Assembly: GCF_001742165.1 (NCBI RefSeq)
Contig: NZ_CP016442.1
Span: forward strand, 1,054,001-1,118,000
Length of the DNA stretch: 64,000 bases
Direction: 5' to 3'
From: Burkholderia stabilis
GTDB taxonomy: Bacteria; Pseudomonadota; Gammaproteobacteria; Burkholderiales; Burkholderiaceae
Below, one piece after another: positions 45,998 through 55,395 of this stretch. Under the pieces are notes generated by a model that worked only from the letters and a program-made list of their open reading frames with translations, had not been told where the DNA came from and made no database searches. Both the position numbers and the translations under genes were made by a program. Numbering within the stretch: the first letter of the stretch is position 1; each line of letters starts with the position of its first letter.

Positions 45998-48535
45998 TCA
46001 GTCGCGCGCCCGATCGAGCTTCGGCGCCAGCATCGACTGCAAGCCGCGCGCCGCACCCTTCCACATCCGCACATAACCTTCCACGCCCACGCGCAGCACT
46101 TCCTTCAGCCCGCCGAGCGGCGTGTCGACCCGCTCGCCTTCGTGCCAGTCGAGCCACGCATCCGCACGGCCGAACGTGCACTGCACGAGCTGGCGCTCCT
46201 GTTCGAGCGTCAGCGCCTCGAAACTCAGGCCGACGTGCGTCGGCGTCACGCGGCTCACGCGCACCGGGAACGGGAACGGCCGATCGCCGCGCGTCACGCA
46301 CACCGTCAGCGTGTCGCCGACGGCGAGCGGCAGCCCCGGCACGGCTTCGAGGCCGAGGCCGCCGGTCGAGTAGTCGCTCGTGAAGCACGCGGCCGTCGAG
46401 CCGTCGGCGAGCAGCAGCGTGGCCGGCACGCGCATCGCGATCCGGTGCGTGACGCGCACCTGCTTGGTCTCGCGCGCCACCGCCAGCGCCGCGCCGAGCA
46501 TCGCGAGGTTGTAGACGGTCCAGCCGAGCGTGATCAGGATCGTCGACGCCTCGTCGCCCTGGTCGGCCACGAGCCGCCACAGGCCGGCCGCGATCGCGAG
46601 CACGTTCAGCCCGAACAGCACGAGATACGGCTTCGACGTCGACCAGTCGACGTAGCCTTCGTCGATCTTGCCGCCCTTGTCGGTCACGTTGAACTTGCCG
46701 TGCTTCGGGCTGAAGAACGCGACGGTGGTCGGCAACGCGATGTACCACGCGAGCACCGATTCGTAGACCTCAGCCCAGAACGAATGGCGGTAGCGCCCCT
46801 GCATCCGCGAGTTCGCGACGTTCGCGAGCACGAGATACGGAATCACGTAGCTCGCGAGCGCGAGCGCCGACGCGTTGATGAAGTACAGGTGGAAGAACAG
46901 GTACGCGAGCGGGATCGTCAGGAACACCAGCCGCGGAATCCCGTAGAAGAAGTGCAGCATCGCGTTGCCGTAGCAGATCCGCTGGATGAGGCCGAGCCCG
47001 CGCCCGAGAAACGGGTTGTCGATGCGGAAGATCTGCGCCATCCCCCGCGCCCAGCGCGTGCGCTGCTTCACGTGGCCCGCGAGGCTTTCGGTCGCGAGGC
47101 CGGCCGCCTGCACGGTCGGCAGGTACGCGGACGTATAGCCGCGCCGGTGCAGCTTGAGCGCCGTGTGCGCATCCTCGGTCACGGTTTCCACCGCGACGCC
47201 GCCGACCTCCTCCAGCGCGCTGCGCCTGAGCACCGCGCACGAGCCGCAGAAGAACGTCGCGTTCCACAGGTCGTTGCCCGACTGCACGAGCCCGTAGAAC
47301 AGGTTGCCCTCGTTCGGGATTTCGCGGAACGTGCCGAGGTTGCGCTCGAACGGATCGGGCGAGAAGAAATGGTGCGGCGTCTGCACGAGCGCACACTTCG
47401 GGTCGCGCAGGAACACGCCCATCGTCGTCTGCAGGAACGAGCGGGTCGGCACGTGATCGCAGTCGAAGATCGCGATGTATTCGCCGTGCGTCTTCGGCAG
47501 CGCGCGGTTGATGTTGCCGGCCTTCGCGTGGCGGTTGTCGTCGCGTGTCAGGTAATCGATGCCCGCTTCGGCCGCGAACGCCGCGAACTCGGGGCGCCGG
47601 CCGTCGTCGAGCAGGTAGACGCGCAGCTTCGCGCTCGGCCAGTCGATGCTCTGCGCGGCGAACACCGTCGGCTTCACGACCGACAGCGGCTCGTTGTAGG
47701 TCGGGATGTAGATGTCGACGCTCGGCCAGGTGTCGGGATCGTCGGGCAGCGGCACGATCGGCCGGTCGAGCGGCCACGCGGTCTGCACGAAGCCGAGCAG
47801 CAGGATCATCCACGTATAGGCTTCGGCGCCGTACAGCAGGTAGCCGGCGACCGCCTCGACCGGGCCGCGGAAGTCGAGCGTCTGGGTCGTGCGCCACCAC
47901 ACGTAGCGCACCGTCGCGAGCAGCGCGAGCGATGCGAGCGCGAGCGTCGGCAGGTGGCCCGGCAAGCGGCGCAGCGCGAGCGCCAGCACCGCCACGATTG
48001 CGAAGAACGCGAACTGCGCGCCGGGCATCAGCGGCGACATCCCGGCCGCGGCCCACAGCACCGCGCCGGCCACGAGCAGCAGCGGCGCGAGCCAGCGGCG
48101 CCGGCCGACGCCGTTCGCGCGCGCGTCGAGCCAGCCGCCCCAACGCACCCACGGCAGGCGTTCGAGCATCGCATTGACGCGCCGGCCGACCGCGCGCCCC
48201 GCCACGTAGACCGGCACGACGTACTTGTCGAACCACGCGAGCGGATCGCGCGCGGGCCGGCCATCGGCCGCGCGCGGCGCGCGCACGATCGAGCGCCACA
48301 ACCATTCGCGCACGCTGAGCGGCTGCAGCACGCCCCACTCGTGCGCGAGCCGCACGAACGCGACGCGTGCCCAGCGGCGCGCATGATCGGACCGGCCGGG
48401 CGGCGGTGCATGGAAGAACAGCCGCACGAGCCAGTCGAGCAACGTGCGCTCCGCCGGCAGCCCGATGCCGCGCGCAACCCAGTCGGTCGCTCGGCGGCCG
48501 AGCGCGCGCAGTCGCGGCGCGAAGGCGGCCTTCAT
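45998..48535 (-). CDS. bcsA: cellulose synthase catalytic subunit BcsA
   Basis: An 845-residue GT2 synthase. After a cytoplasmic N-terminal region and membrane helices come the catalytic Asp (YLLDDGRRPEF), DxD (IFDCDHVPT), TED (TVTEDAHTAL) and Q-x-x-R-W (KQRTRWARGMAQ). The gating loop is KFNVTDKGG. The C-terminal PilZ domain has RVTHR and DYSTGG, the c-di-GMP ligands. It polymerises UDP-glucose and extrudes the chain into the periplasm with BcsB. Its start overlaps the bcsQ stop by 4 bp; bcsB is not adjacent but opens the operon. Confidence 0.97.
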   Translation of the reverse strand: MKAAFAPRLRALGRRATDWVARGIGLPAERTLLDWLVRLFFHAPPPGRSDHARRWARVAFVRLAHEWGVLQPLSVREWLWRSIVRAPRAADGRPARDPLAWFDKYVVPVYVAGRAVGRRVNAMLERLPWVRWGGWLDARANGVGRRRWLAPLLLVAGAVLWAAAGMSPLMPGAQFAFFAIVAVLALALRRLPGHLPTLALASLALLATVRYVWWRTTQTLDFRGPVEAVAGYLLYGAEAYTWMILLLGFVQTAWPLDRPIVPLPDDPDTWPSVDIYIPTYNEPLSVVKPTVFAAQSIDWPSAKLRVYLLDDGRRPEFAAFAAEAGIDYLTRDDNRHAKAGNINRALPKTHGEYIAIFDCDHVPTRSFLQTTMGVFLRDPKCALVQTPHHFFSPDPFERNLGTFREIPNEGNLFYGLVQSGNDLWNATFFCGSCAVLRRSALEEVGGVAVETVTEDAHTALKLHRRGYTSAYLPTVQAAGLATESLAGHVKQRTRWARGMAQIFRIDNPFLGRGLGLIQRICYGNAMLHFFYGIPRLVFLTIPLAYLFFHLYFINASALALASYVIPYLVLANVANSRMQGRYRHSFWAEVYESVLAWYIALPTTVAFFSPKHGKFNVTDKGGKIDEGYVDWSTSKPYLVLFGLNVLAIAAGLWRLVADQGDEASTILITLGWTVYNLAMLGAALAVARETKQVRVTHRIAMRVPATLLLADGSTAACFTSDYSTGGLGLEAVPGLPLAVGDTLTVCVTRGDRPFPFPVRVSRVTPTHVGLSFEALTLEQERQLVQCTFGRADAWLDWHEGERVDTPLGGLKEVLRVGVEGYVRMWKGAARGLQSMLAPKLDRARD

Positions 48536-49311
48536 CGCGCGGCTCCCGTGCGGCCCGCCGCGGCCGCCGCCAGCCACGCATCGACCCAGTTCGCGATGCC
48601 GTTCAGGTCGTGCGATGCCTGCGAATACGGCGCGTCGTCGAAGATCCAGCTGCCGCGCGCGAGCGCTTCGGGCACGGCCGCGTCGACGTGAATCCGCTGC
48701 TCGAGCATCGAGGCGGGCCCCGCGACCGCGCGCAGCATCGCGAGCGCGTCGCGCTGCATGTCGCGCGCCGGGTTGAGCCGGTTCACGACGATCTGCAACT
48801 CGCCGCCGCCGGCCCGGAGCGCACCGAGCCGCGCGGCCACCGTCGCGCAGGCGGCCGGCTCCGGCGGCACGACGACGAGCGTCAGGTCCGCGCGGCGAAT
48901 CGCCTGCTCGGCCTGCGGCGACGGATAGCGCGCGGTGTCGACCAGCACGACGCCGTCGGCCGGCAGCGCGATCTCGTCGAGCGCGCGCGACAGCCACGCG
49001 GAATCGCTCGCGAGCCGCGCGTCGCACGCGAACGCGCCGGCCGCGTCGAGCTGCCCATACGGCACGAACAGCACGCCGTCGGCATTGCGCCACGTATGCG
49101 CGTGCCACGGCTCGGCGCCGCCGAGCACGCTCTGCGCGAGGCCGTGTTCGGCCAGCGAGTCGAGGCCGAGCGTCGCGCCCATCAGGTTCTGCGCATCGAA
49201 TTCGACGGCGACGACCGGCCGGCCGCGGCGCGCGAGCAGCACCGCGAGCGCGGCGGCGAGCGTCGTGCGGCCCGCGCCGCCCGTCGTCGACGTAATGGCG
49301 ATCGTCTTCAT
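48532..49311 (-). CDS. bcsQ: cellulose biosynthesis MinD-like ATPase BcsQ
   Basis: A 259-residue SIMIBI/ParA-type ATPase of the YhjQ family. The deviant Walker A is TTGGAGRTT with Arg15 where a Lys is usual; E. coli BcsQ also lacks this Lys, so the change is family-typical. VEFDAQNLMGATLG and VLFVPYGQLDAAG match BcsQ. It helps place or assemble the synthase, with BcsR as partner. Overlaps bcsF and bcsA by 4 bp each. Confidence 0.93.
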   Translation of the reverse strand: MKTIAITSTTGGAGRTTLAAALAVLLARRGRPVVAVEFDAQNLMGATLGLDSLAEHGLAQSVLGGAEPWHAHTWRNADGVLFVPYGQLDAAGAFACDARLASDSAWLSRALDEIALPADGVVLVDTARYPSPQAEQAIRRADLTLVVVPPEPAACATVAARLGALRAGGGELQIVVNRLNPARDMQRDALAMLRAVAGPASMLEQRIHVDAAVPEALARGSWIFDDAPYSQASHDLNGIANWVDAWLAAAAAGRTGAAR

Positions 49312-49544
49312 CGCGCCGCCTTGTCGTCACGACTGTCGCGATCGTCGCGACCGGTGAGCTCCACGCCGGGCAGCAGCCGCCCGCGCAGCGCGACCGGCAC
49401 GAGTTCGCACGGCACCGCGTCGCGCCGGTCGATCCCGCGCGGCGCATGGAAGCCGCGGCCGATGCCGAGGTGCTGCGCGACGATCCACACCGGCACCGCG
49501 ATCGCGATGCCGACGATGAAACCGATGACGAGTTCGGCGATCAT
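49308..49544 (-). CDS. bcsF: cellulose biosynthesis protein BcsF
   Basis: A 78-residue protein with one N-terminal membrane helix (ELVIGFIVGIAIAVPVWIVA) and a basic/acidic cytoplasmic tail. Size, topology and position between bcsE and bcsQ fit BcsF, which recruits BcsE to the membrane for pEtN-cellulose production. Sequence similarity is weak, so the call rests largely on context. Overlaps both neighbours by 4 bp. Confidence 0.78.
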   Translation of the reverse strand: MIAELVIGFIVGIAIAVPVWIVAQHLGIGRGFHAPRGIDRRDAVPCELVPVALRGRLLPGVELTGRDDRDSRDDKAAR

Positions 49545-51031
49545 GCGCCCTCCGGATTGCGCAGCGGCATCGCGCTGCGGACGGCGCCGCGCGCACGCGC
49601 GGCGGGAATGACGGGATGCGGGGCCGGTGCGTCGGCGGCGAGATCCGCGAGCGCCGGCGTCGCACCGATCGCGTCGAGCGAGACGATGGTATCGATCGCG
49701 TCGATCGCGTCGCTCACCTCGCGCGCGTCAGGCAGCGCCGCGCCGGAATCGGCGCGCGCAGCCGATGTGCGTGCCGCACCGGCCGGCTGCGCGACCGCGA
49801 ACAGGTCGCTGTAGTCGGCGATCGGCGCGCGCCGGTTCTCGGCCTTCAGCGCATCGAGCTCCGAGTCGATACTGCCCTGCCCGAGGCACACCACGCGATC
49901 GGACAGCGTGTCGACCGGCACGTCGAAAATCCGCCCGAGCGCGTCGTCGGCGTCGACCGGCTCGCACGCGAACAGGAACACGTACAGGTGCCCGGCATCG
50001 GCCGTCACGACGTCGCCCGCGCGGCGCGGCCGGCAATGCCGCAGCGCGTCGACGTGCGACACGCCCGGCAGCAGCGTGATTTTCGCGAGCGTGTGCGGCA
50101 GCGCGAGCACGGCGCCGCGATCGAGCACCGCGCGAATCCGCAGGCAGAAGGCGCCGACCGGCAGATAACCGAGTACCGAATCGCCGAGCGCGGCCGCGAG
50201 CGCCGCGCGATAGTCGGGCGCGACGGGCCGCGCATAGAGCTGGCCGCGCAGCGCATGCACGGCCGCCTGCATCCGCGACACCGGCAGGTCGCGCGCGACC
50301 ACGCGGTTCGCGCCGACGCTCAGCACGAGCATCTCGAACTGCTGGCGCAGCACCTCGCCGCGCTCGACGATCGCGATCTTCAGCGCGCCGCCGCACTGCC
50401 GGCGCAGCGCGTGTACGTCCGCGCACAACGCCTCGAGTTGCGCATGCGAGCGGAATGCGAGCACCGCGGTCGCGGCCTGGGCGTGCGCGCAGGCTGCGAC
50501 GACGGCCGCGTTGTCGTCGACGATTTCCCAGTCGCCGGGTACGCGGTTCGTGCCGTCGAGCACCGCGCGGCTGACGACGACGCGATCCTCGTCGCTCGCG
50601 AGCTTCATCCGGTTCGCCGGCTCGGTCGCGCCGCCGTCGACGCTCGCCGACAGCCGGCCGCCCGGCGCAAAGCGCAGCGGACGCACCTCGCCGGCCGTGA
50701 GCGTATCGCCCGCGCGCCAGAAATCGACGATCCACAGCAGTTCGCCGTGCGTGCGCTGCAACTGCGCGACGCCCGAACAGATGCCATGAAAACCGCTGCG
50801 CGGCGTGCGATTCGCATCGCGCACGAGCGGCGGATCGTCGGTGAGCGCGTCGGCGCCCGCGCGGGCCGCTTCGGGATCGAGCAGCAGCACGAGCGCGATC
50901 CGGCGCGTGCGGCACCAGTCGGCAAGCGCGTGCGCTTCCTCCGCGAGCGCGACCGGGTCGTCCCAGCTGAACCAGCGCTGCGCACCTTCGACGAAATACA
51001 GCGAGCGCGCGCGAAAGCCGTAGCGCTTCAT
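49541..51031 (-). CDS. bcsE: BcsE, main part (downstream of a frameshift)
   Basis: A 496-codon frame covering most of BcsE, a cytoplasmic c-di-GMP receptor that boosts cellulose secretion. It matches E. coli BcsE from the middle of the N-terminal domain onward. SLYFVEGAQRWFSWDD aligns with the region after the first strands; LEALCADVHALRRQCGGALKI follows; the c-di-GMP motif appears as RPRRAGD (E. coli RPNRTGD). The last 130 residues are Ala/Asp-rich and lack similarity. The first ATG (51031) lies 17 bp after the stop of the upstream fragment, with a poor ribosome-binding site. Removing 5 bp at 51076-51090 fuses both parts into one 656-residue protein. Confidence 0.82.
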   Translation of the reverse strand: MKRYGFRARSLYFVEGAQRWFSWDDPVALAEEAHALADWCRTRRIALVLLLDPEAARAGADALTDDPPLVRDANRTPRSGFHGICSGVAQLQRTHGELLWIVDFWRAGDTLTAGEVRPLRFAPGGRLSASVDGGATEPANRMKLASDEDRVVVSRAVLDGTNRVPGDWEIVDDNAAVVAACAHAQAATAVLAFRSHAQLEALCADVHALRRQCGGALKIAIVERGEVLRQQFEMLVLSVGANRVVARDLPVSRMQAAVHALRGQLYARPVAPDYRAALAAALGDSVLGYLPVGAFCLRIRAVLDRGAVLALPHTLAKITLLPGVSHVDALRHCRPRRAGDVVTADAGHLYVFLFACEPVDADDALGRIFDVPVDTLSDRVVCLGQGSIDSELDALKAENRRAPIADYSDLFAVAQPAGAARTSAARADSGAALPDAREVSDAIDAIDTIVSLDAIGATPALADLAADAPAPHPVIPAARARGAVRSAMPLRNPEGA

Positions 51032-51048
51032 CGCGCGCAAGCCGCCCG

Positions 51049-51516
51049 TCAGTCGCGCGAACGGGCCCGGCGCCGCGCGGCGCGGCGCGGCGCATTGCCG
51101 ACCGCGCCGGGCGCACCGTCGTCGCCCGCCGGCTCGGCCGTCGTCGGCATGGCCAGCACGTTCAGGTTGCGCGGCCAGCCGGCCGGCTGCGCGCCGCCCG
51201 CGAAACCGCGCGCCTGCATCTGTTCGGCGATGCGTGCGGCATCGCGCGCGAGCACGACCGTCACGTCGCGCGTGCGCGCCTGCCGCACGCTCTCCCACAC
51301 GAGCGTGTCGCACGCCGGCGTGCCGCCGGCCGCGTAGATCGCGTACAAGCCGCCCGCTTCCAGTTGCGTCCAGGCATCGGGCAAGCCGTCGATCGCGAGC
51401 CGGCTCAGCGTGCCGATGCGGCCGCCGGCCGGCCCCATGCGCAGCAGCGCGCGCAGGCGGCCCAGCAGGCCGGCGGCGCCGAACGCGGGGCGGGTGGCAT
51501 CGATTTCCGTATTCAC
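51049..51516 (-). CDS. bcsE: BcsE, N-terminal part (upstream of a frameshift)
   Basis: A 155-codon frame starting with GTG 51516 (AGGGGA upstream), 9 bp after bcsC. RLAIDGLPDAWTQLEAGGLY, then DVTVVLARDAARIAEQM and NLNVLAMP, correspond to the first strands of the BcsE N-terminal domain (E. coli ISSLWDELRHMPAGGVW and following). After NAPRRAA the frame turns into an Arg-rich run and stops, while the next residues of the domain are found in another frame. As it stands this is a truncated product. It may be a phase-OFF allele, a real split gene, or a sequencing artefact. Confidence 0.75.
   Translation of the reverse strand: MNTEIDATRPAFGAAGLLGRLRALLRMGPAGGRIGTLSRLAIDGLPDAWTQLEAGGLYAIYAAGGTPACDTLVWESVRQARTRDVTVVLARDAARIAEQMQARGFAGGAQPAGWPRNLNVLAMPTTAEPAGDDGAPGAVGNAPRRAARRRARSRD
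51076..51090. repeat. three tandem CGCGG units at the bcsE frame break
   Basis: The 15 bp are three perfect copies of a 5-bp unit (CCGCG on the coding strand) followed by a partial fourth. It falls exactly where the two bcsE frames should join. Deleting one unit (5 bp) converts the first frame into the second with no stop codon between. Confidence 0.9.
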
Positions 51517-51525
51517 GACGTTCCC

Positions 51526-54500
51526 CTAATAATCCGAATAAAGCCGCACCGGCGTCGGCGTGACGAGCCAGCTGCGCGGCGCCCGCGCGTCGAACGCATA
51601 GCGCAAATACACCAGCGCCGAACTCGGCGCGTAGTCGTGCGACCGGTCGATATGCAACTGTGCGCCGACGCTCAGGTGCGGGTTCACGCGGTACTCGACG
51701 ATGCCGTTCACGCCATACGAGAACGACACGCCGCGCGTCGAGCTGCCGCCATACACGAGCCCCGCGAGCGCATCGGCCGACTTCAGCCCCGAACCCGGCA
51801 CGCCGATCGGGAAATACGGCGTATCGCGCTCGTAGCTGTTCGAAATGCCGCCCGTCACGGTCAGGTCCCACGACAGCGCATCGATGCGGCCGGCCCACTC
51901 GACCGGCACGCCGAGCGACAGGTAGCGCTGCGGGCTGTAGTAGCCGCCCTGCCCGTACGTGTAGTAGCGCAGGTTCTGCGCGTAATGCCACGCGCTGCCG
52001 ACGAGGCCCGTGCTCACGCGCATCGTCGCGCGCTCGTACACGGGCATCGTGAACCCCGTGCGCAGCGTGACTTCCGCGTTGCGCTCGACGTTGCGGCCGG
52101 ACAGCACGCCCGCGCCGAGTTCCGCGAACAGATTCGCGCGGCCGACGTCGACCGACGCGCGCAGGTTCACGCCGTCGCGCCGCACGCCGCCCCATACCGC
52201 GCCCGTCCACGGATCGCGAAAACCCGCATACGACAACACGCTGCTCGTTTCCGGCCGCCGCGACGCGTTCACCGTGAAGCTCGCGGGGCCCGCGTCGAAC
52301 CGGTAGCGCAAGCCGCCGACGACGTACTGCACCGGGAAGCCGAGCGGCGACGTGCCGACGTCGAAGCGCCACGCGTCGTTCTTGTAGCCGGCGCCGACCG
52401 CGACGCCCGTGGCCGACTGGTGCAGCGAGCCCGGCGGGTTCGCGGCCGGCGCGCTCAGCGCCGGGTAGAAGCCGAACGTGTTGAGCGGATACGCCGTCTT
52501 GTCGGCCGTGTCGAGCGTGCCGGCATCGAGATGCACGGTGTCGATCTGCAGGAACGCGTGCCCGTCGTAGCGCACCGGCAACTGCATGTAGACGGGCACT
52601 TGCTGCGCGCGATACGACGACAGGCCCGCGTCGCCCGACTTGTACGCGGGCATCCAGCCGGTCTCGATCTCGGGGTTGCGCCGCTGCTCCAGCTCCGCGA
52701 ACGCGGCTTGCGCGGGCGTCAGGCCGTCGCGGCCCGGGCTCACGCCCGTCGCGCGTTCCTGCGACTGCGACAGCCGGTACAGCGACGCCGCGTCGTCGTA
52801 GCGGCCCTGCGTTTCGGCCACGCGCCCGGCCGCGACCGTCACGTCCGCGCGCGCCGGATACGCGGCGTGCAAGCGGTCGGTCACCTGCGCGGCCTCGTCC
52901 GGGCGGCGCAACGCGTTCAACCGGCGCACGGCCGACAGTTGCGTGTCGACGTCGTCGTCCGGCGTGTGCGCGAGCACGGCCTGCACGCGCGCGAGCGCCG
53001 CCGCGCGATTGCCGCTGTCCTCGTCGATCCGCGCGAGCGCGAGCTGCGTATCGGCATCGTCCGGCATGCGTGCGACGACCGGTGCGAGCGCGTCGCGCGC
53101 CGCATCGTAATGCCCCTGCGCACGTTCGAGATCGGCCCGCTCGAGCGCGTAGCGCTTGTCCGCGCGGCCGGCCGGGCTCGCGCGACCGAGCAGCGTGCGC
53201 GCCTGTGCGTAGTCCTGCCGCGCGATCGCGTCGTCCGTCTGCCGCAGCACGAGCCGCAGCGACTGGTCCTCGAGCCGCGCCATCTGCGCGGGTGTCAGCG
53301 ACGGTTCGCGGCGCAGCGCGTCGAGCCACGCGGCAAGCGCGTCGTCGCGCCCCGCACTGCCGAGCAGGTCGCCGTAACGCAGCCGCACGTCGACATCGGC
53401 TTCGCCCGGATGCGCGGCGATCCAGTCGCGCAACGGCGCGAGGCCGCGCTCGGCTTCGCCCGCGTCGATCCACTGCGCACCGACCGCGGCGAGCATGTCG
53501 GGATCGTCCGGCGCGCTCGCCTGCGCATGCGCGAGCGAGGCGGCGAATGCCGCGCGGTCGCCGCGCCCGAGCGCCACGCGCGCATCGGCCAGCGTGCTTT
53601 CGGCGTCGAGCTTGCGCGCGAGCGCGCGCATCCCGTCCGAGCGGTGCGCGTCGTCGACCGGCGCGAGCGCGGCCTGTGCGCCCGCGACGTCGTCGAGCGA
53701 GTTGCGGTACAGCGCGGTCGCATAGCGCATCTCGGGCGTGTCGCTTTGCGCGAGCCCGTCGTCCATCACCGTGCGGCCGAGCTGCGGCAGCCCCATGTCG
53801 CGATACAGGCGCGCGAGCGCGAAGCGCGTCCACGGCGCGTCGGGCGCCGCGCGCACGGCCGCCTCGTAGCGTTGCGCGGCGGGCCCGCGTTCGCCCTTGT
53901 CGGCGAGTGCGCGCGCCTGGTTCGCGAGCAGGTCGGCACGCAGGCCGTCGAGCGCGCGGCGATCGTCGCGGCCCGTCACGCGTCCTTGCAGCGCGTCGAG
54001 CAGCGGGCCGACCCGGTCCGCGCGGCCGGTGTTTTCATACAGCAGCGCCGTGCCGCGCACGGCCGACAGGTTCGGCGAACGCGCGGCCAGCAACTCGCGC
54101 AGCAACGGCTCCGCGCGTGCCCAGTCGCGCTGCGCGAGCAACGCGTCGGTGAGCTGCAGCTTCGCGTCCGGGCTGTTCGGCTGCATCGCGAGTGCCGCGC
54201 GCGCCATGCGCTCGGCGTCCTGCGGCCGGCCTGCTGCGGCGGCCGCGCGGCCTTGCGCGAGCAGGCCCCAGAACTGCGCGGTGCGCGCGAGACTCTGCCA
54301 CTTGCCGCGCTGGTCGGTCGCGAGCGTCGCGGCCCGCGCGAACAACGCGCGCGCTTCGTCGTGCCGGCCTTCGCGCAGGCGCAACAGGCCGAGCCCGCCG
54401 ACCGCGTCCGCGTCGTCGGCCCGCGCGCGTGCGGCGCGGGCAAGCAGCGGATCGGCGGCGGCCAGGTCGCCGCGCGCGAGCGCCTGCAGGCCGCGTTGCT

Positions 54501-55395
54501 GCGCGATGTAATCGGGATCGCGTTCGAGCCGGCGCTGGGCATCGCGCTGACTGTCCAGTTCGGCCGCGCGGCCGCGGAATTCGGTGTCGTCCGGCACGAG
54601 CGCGAGATACGCGTGCAGCGCATCGAGATACGCGGGATCGCTGCCGGCCGCCTGCAGCACGCGCCGCCATAGCGACATCGCCTCCGTATGGTCGGTGTCG
54701 TCCCGTTTCGCGAGCGACCATGCGATCCGGTTCGCCTCCGCACGCGTGTCGCTGTGCTGGTTCAGCAGCCGCGCGAGCGCCATCGCGGCACTCGTGTCCT
54801 GCGGATCGGCCGCGATCCGGCGGCGCAGTGCGGCAACCGCCGACTCGCGTCCGCCCGGCGCATTCGCGACGATCTCGTAATACTCGGCGCCGAGCGCGCC
54901 CGACGGCGCGCCGTTCGGAAACAGCGCGACGATGCGCCGGGCCGCCTCATCGGAACGGCCGCTGCGCGCGAGCAGGCGGATCTGCGCCATGTCGCCGCGA
55001 CCGCTCGTCGCGACGCGGTATTCGTCGGCCACCTGCCGCGTGGCGGGCGCGCCGGGCGACTGCGCCTGCAGGCGAGCGAGTGAGGCCTGTGCGCCTTTCG
55101 CGTCGCCGAGCCGCAGCAGCACGCGCACCTGCTCGGCGAGCAGTTCGGTGTCGCCCGGCGCGATCAGCAGCCCCTTGCGCAGCGCATCGCGCGCAAGGTC
55201 GTCGCGATGCTTGACGCCCCACATCCGCGCGGTGTCGAGCTGGCGCTGCGCGTCGGCGGAAACGGAGGTCGCCGGCGCGGCGGCTTTCGGCAGCGTCGCA
55301 TCGGAAGCCGCGCCCGGCGCCGCCGCGCACACCGACGACGCGAGCCACGCGAACCCCGCGACATGCGGCGCGGCGCGCTTCAGCGGGCGGCGCAC
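51526..55395 (-). CDS. bcsC: cellulose export protein BcsC (TPR scaffold plus outer-membrane barrel)
   Basis: A 1289-residue protein. A signal peptide (RRPLKR, then hydrophobic to SSVCAAA) leads into about 900 residues of TPR-type repeats rich in Ala/Leu/Arg. A C-terminal 16-strand-type barrel follows from about residue 990 (VPVYMQLPVRYDGHAFLQID), ending in VRLYSDY. It carries cellulose across the periplasm and outer membrane. No ATG fits; GTG 55395 is proposed because GGGGAGG lies 6 bases before it and the signal peptide follows directly. This start overlaps bcsZ by 16 bp. Confidence 0.94.
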   Translation of the reverse strand: MRRPLKRAAPHVAGFAWLASSVCAAAPGAASDATLPKAAAPATSVSADAQRQLDTARMWGVKHRDDLARDALRKGLLIAPGDTELLAEQVRVLLRLGDAKGAQASLARLQAQSPGAPATRQVADEYRVATSGRGDMAQIRLLARSGRSDEAARRIVALFPNGAPSGALGAEYYEIVANAPGGRESAVAALRRRIAADPQDTSAAMALARLLNQHSDTRAEANRIAWSLAKRDDTDHTEAMSLWRRVLQAAGSDPAYLDALHAYLALVPDDTEFRGRAAELDSQRDAQRRLERDPDYIAQQRGLQALARGDLAAADPLLARAARARADDADAVGGLGLLRLREGRHDEARALFARAATLATDQRGKWQSLARTAQFWGLLAQGRAAAAAGRPQDAERMARAALAMQPNSPDAKLQLTDALLAQRDWARAEPLLRELLAARSPNLSAVRGTALLYENTGRADRVGPLLDALQGRVTGRDDRRALDGLRADLLANQARALADKGERGPAAQRYEAAVRAAPDAPWTRFALARLYRDMGLPQLGRTVMDDGLAQSDTPEMRYATALYRNSLDDVAGAQAALAPVDDAHRSDGMRALARKLDAESTLADARVALGRGDRAAFAASLAHAQASAPDDPDMLAAVGAQWIDAGEAERGLAPLRDWIAAHPGEADVDVRLRYGDLLGSAGRDDALAAWLDALRREPSLTPAQMARLEDQSLRLVLRQTDDAIARQDYAQARTLLGRASPAGRADKRYALERADLERAQGHYDAARDALAPVVARMPDDADTQLALARIDEDSGNRAAALARVQAVLAHTPDDDVDTQLSAVRRLNALRRPDEAAQVTDRLHAAYPARADVTVAAGRVAETQGRYDDAASLYRLSQSQERATGVSPGRDGLTPAQAAFAELEQRRNPEIETGWMPAYKSGDAGLSSYRAQQVPVYMQLPVRYDGHAFLQIDTVHLDAGTLDTADKTAYPLNTFGFYPALSAPAANPPGSLHQSATGVAVGAGYKNDAWRFDVGTSPLGFPVQYVVGGLRYRFDAGPASFTVNASRRPETSSVLSYAGFRDPWTGAVWGGVRRDGVNLRASVDVGRANLFAELGAGVLSGRNVERNAEVTLRTGFTMPVYERATMRVSTGLVGSAWHYAQNLRYYTYGQGGYYSPQRYLSLGVPVEWAGRIDALSWDLTVTGGISNSYERDTPYFPIGVPGSGLKSADALAGLVYGGSSTRGVSFSYGVNGIVEYRVNPHLSVGAQLHIDRSHDYAPSSALVYLRYAFDARAPRSWLVTPTPVRLYSDY

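Noticed and set aside
44528..48691. A 1387-codon open frame on the plus strand across the cellulose genes
   Set aside because: It is antisense to bcsG and bcsA, rich in Arg/His/Asp/Val, and has no recognisable domain. High third-position GC removes stops from the complementary frame.
48532..49311. Loss of Walker A Lys in BcsQ as a mutation
   Set aside because: E. coli BcsQ also lacks this Lys (Thr there), so the deviation is a family feature.
51032..53833. Upstream extension of the bcsE main frame by over 900 codons into bcsC
   Set aside because: The frame is open but the extension is an out-of-frame shadow of bcsC and the bcsE N-terminal part; only the stretch after about 51090 shows BcsE-like sequence.
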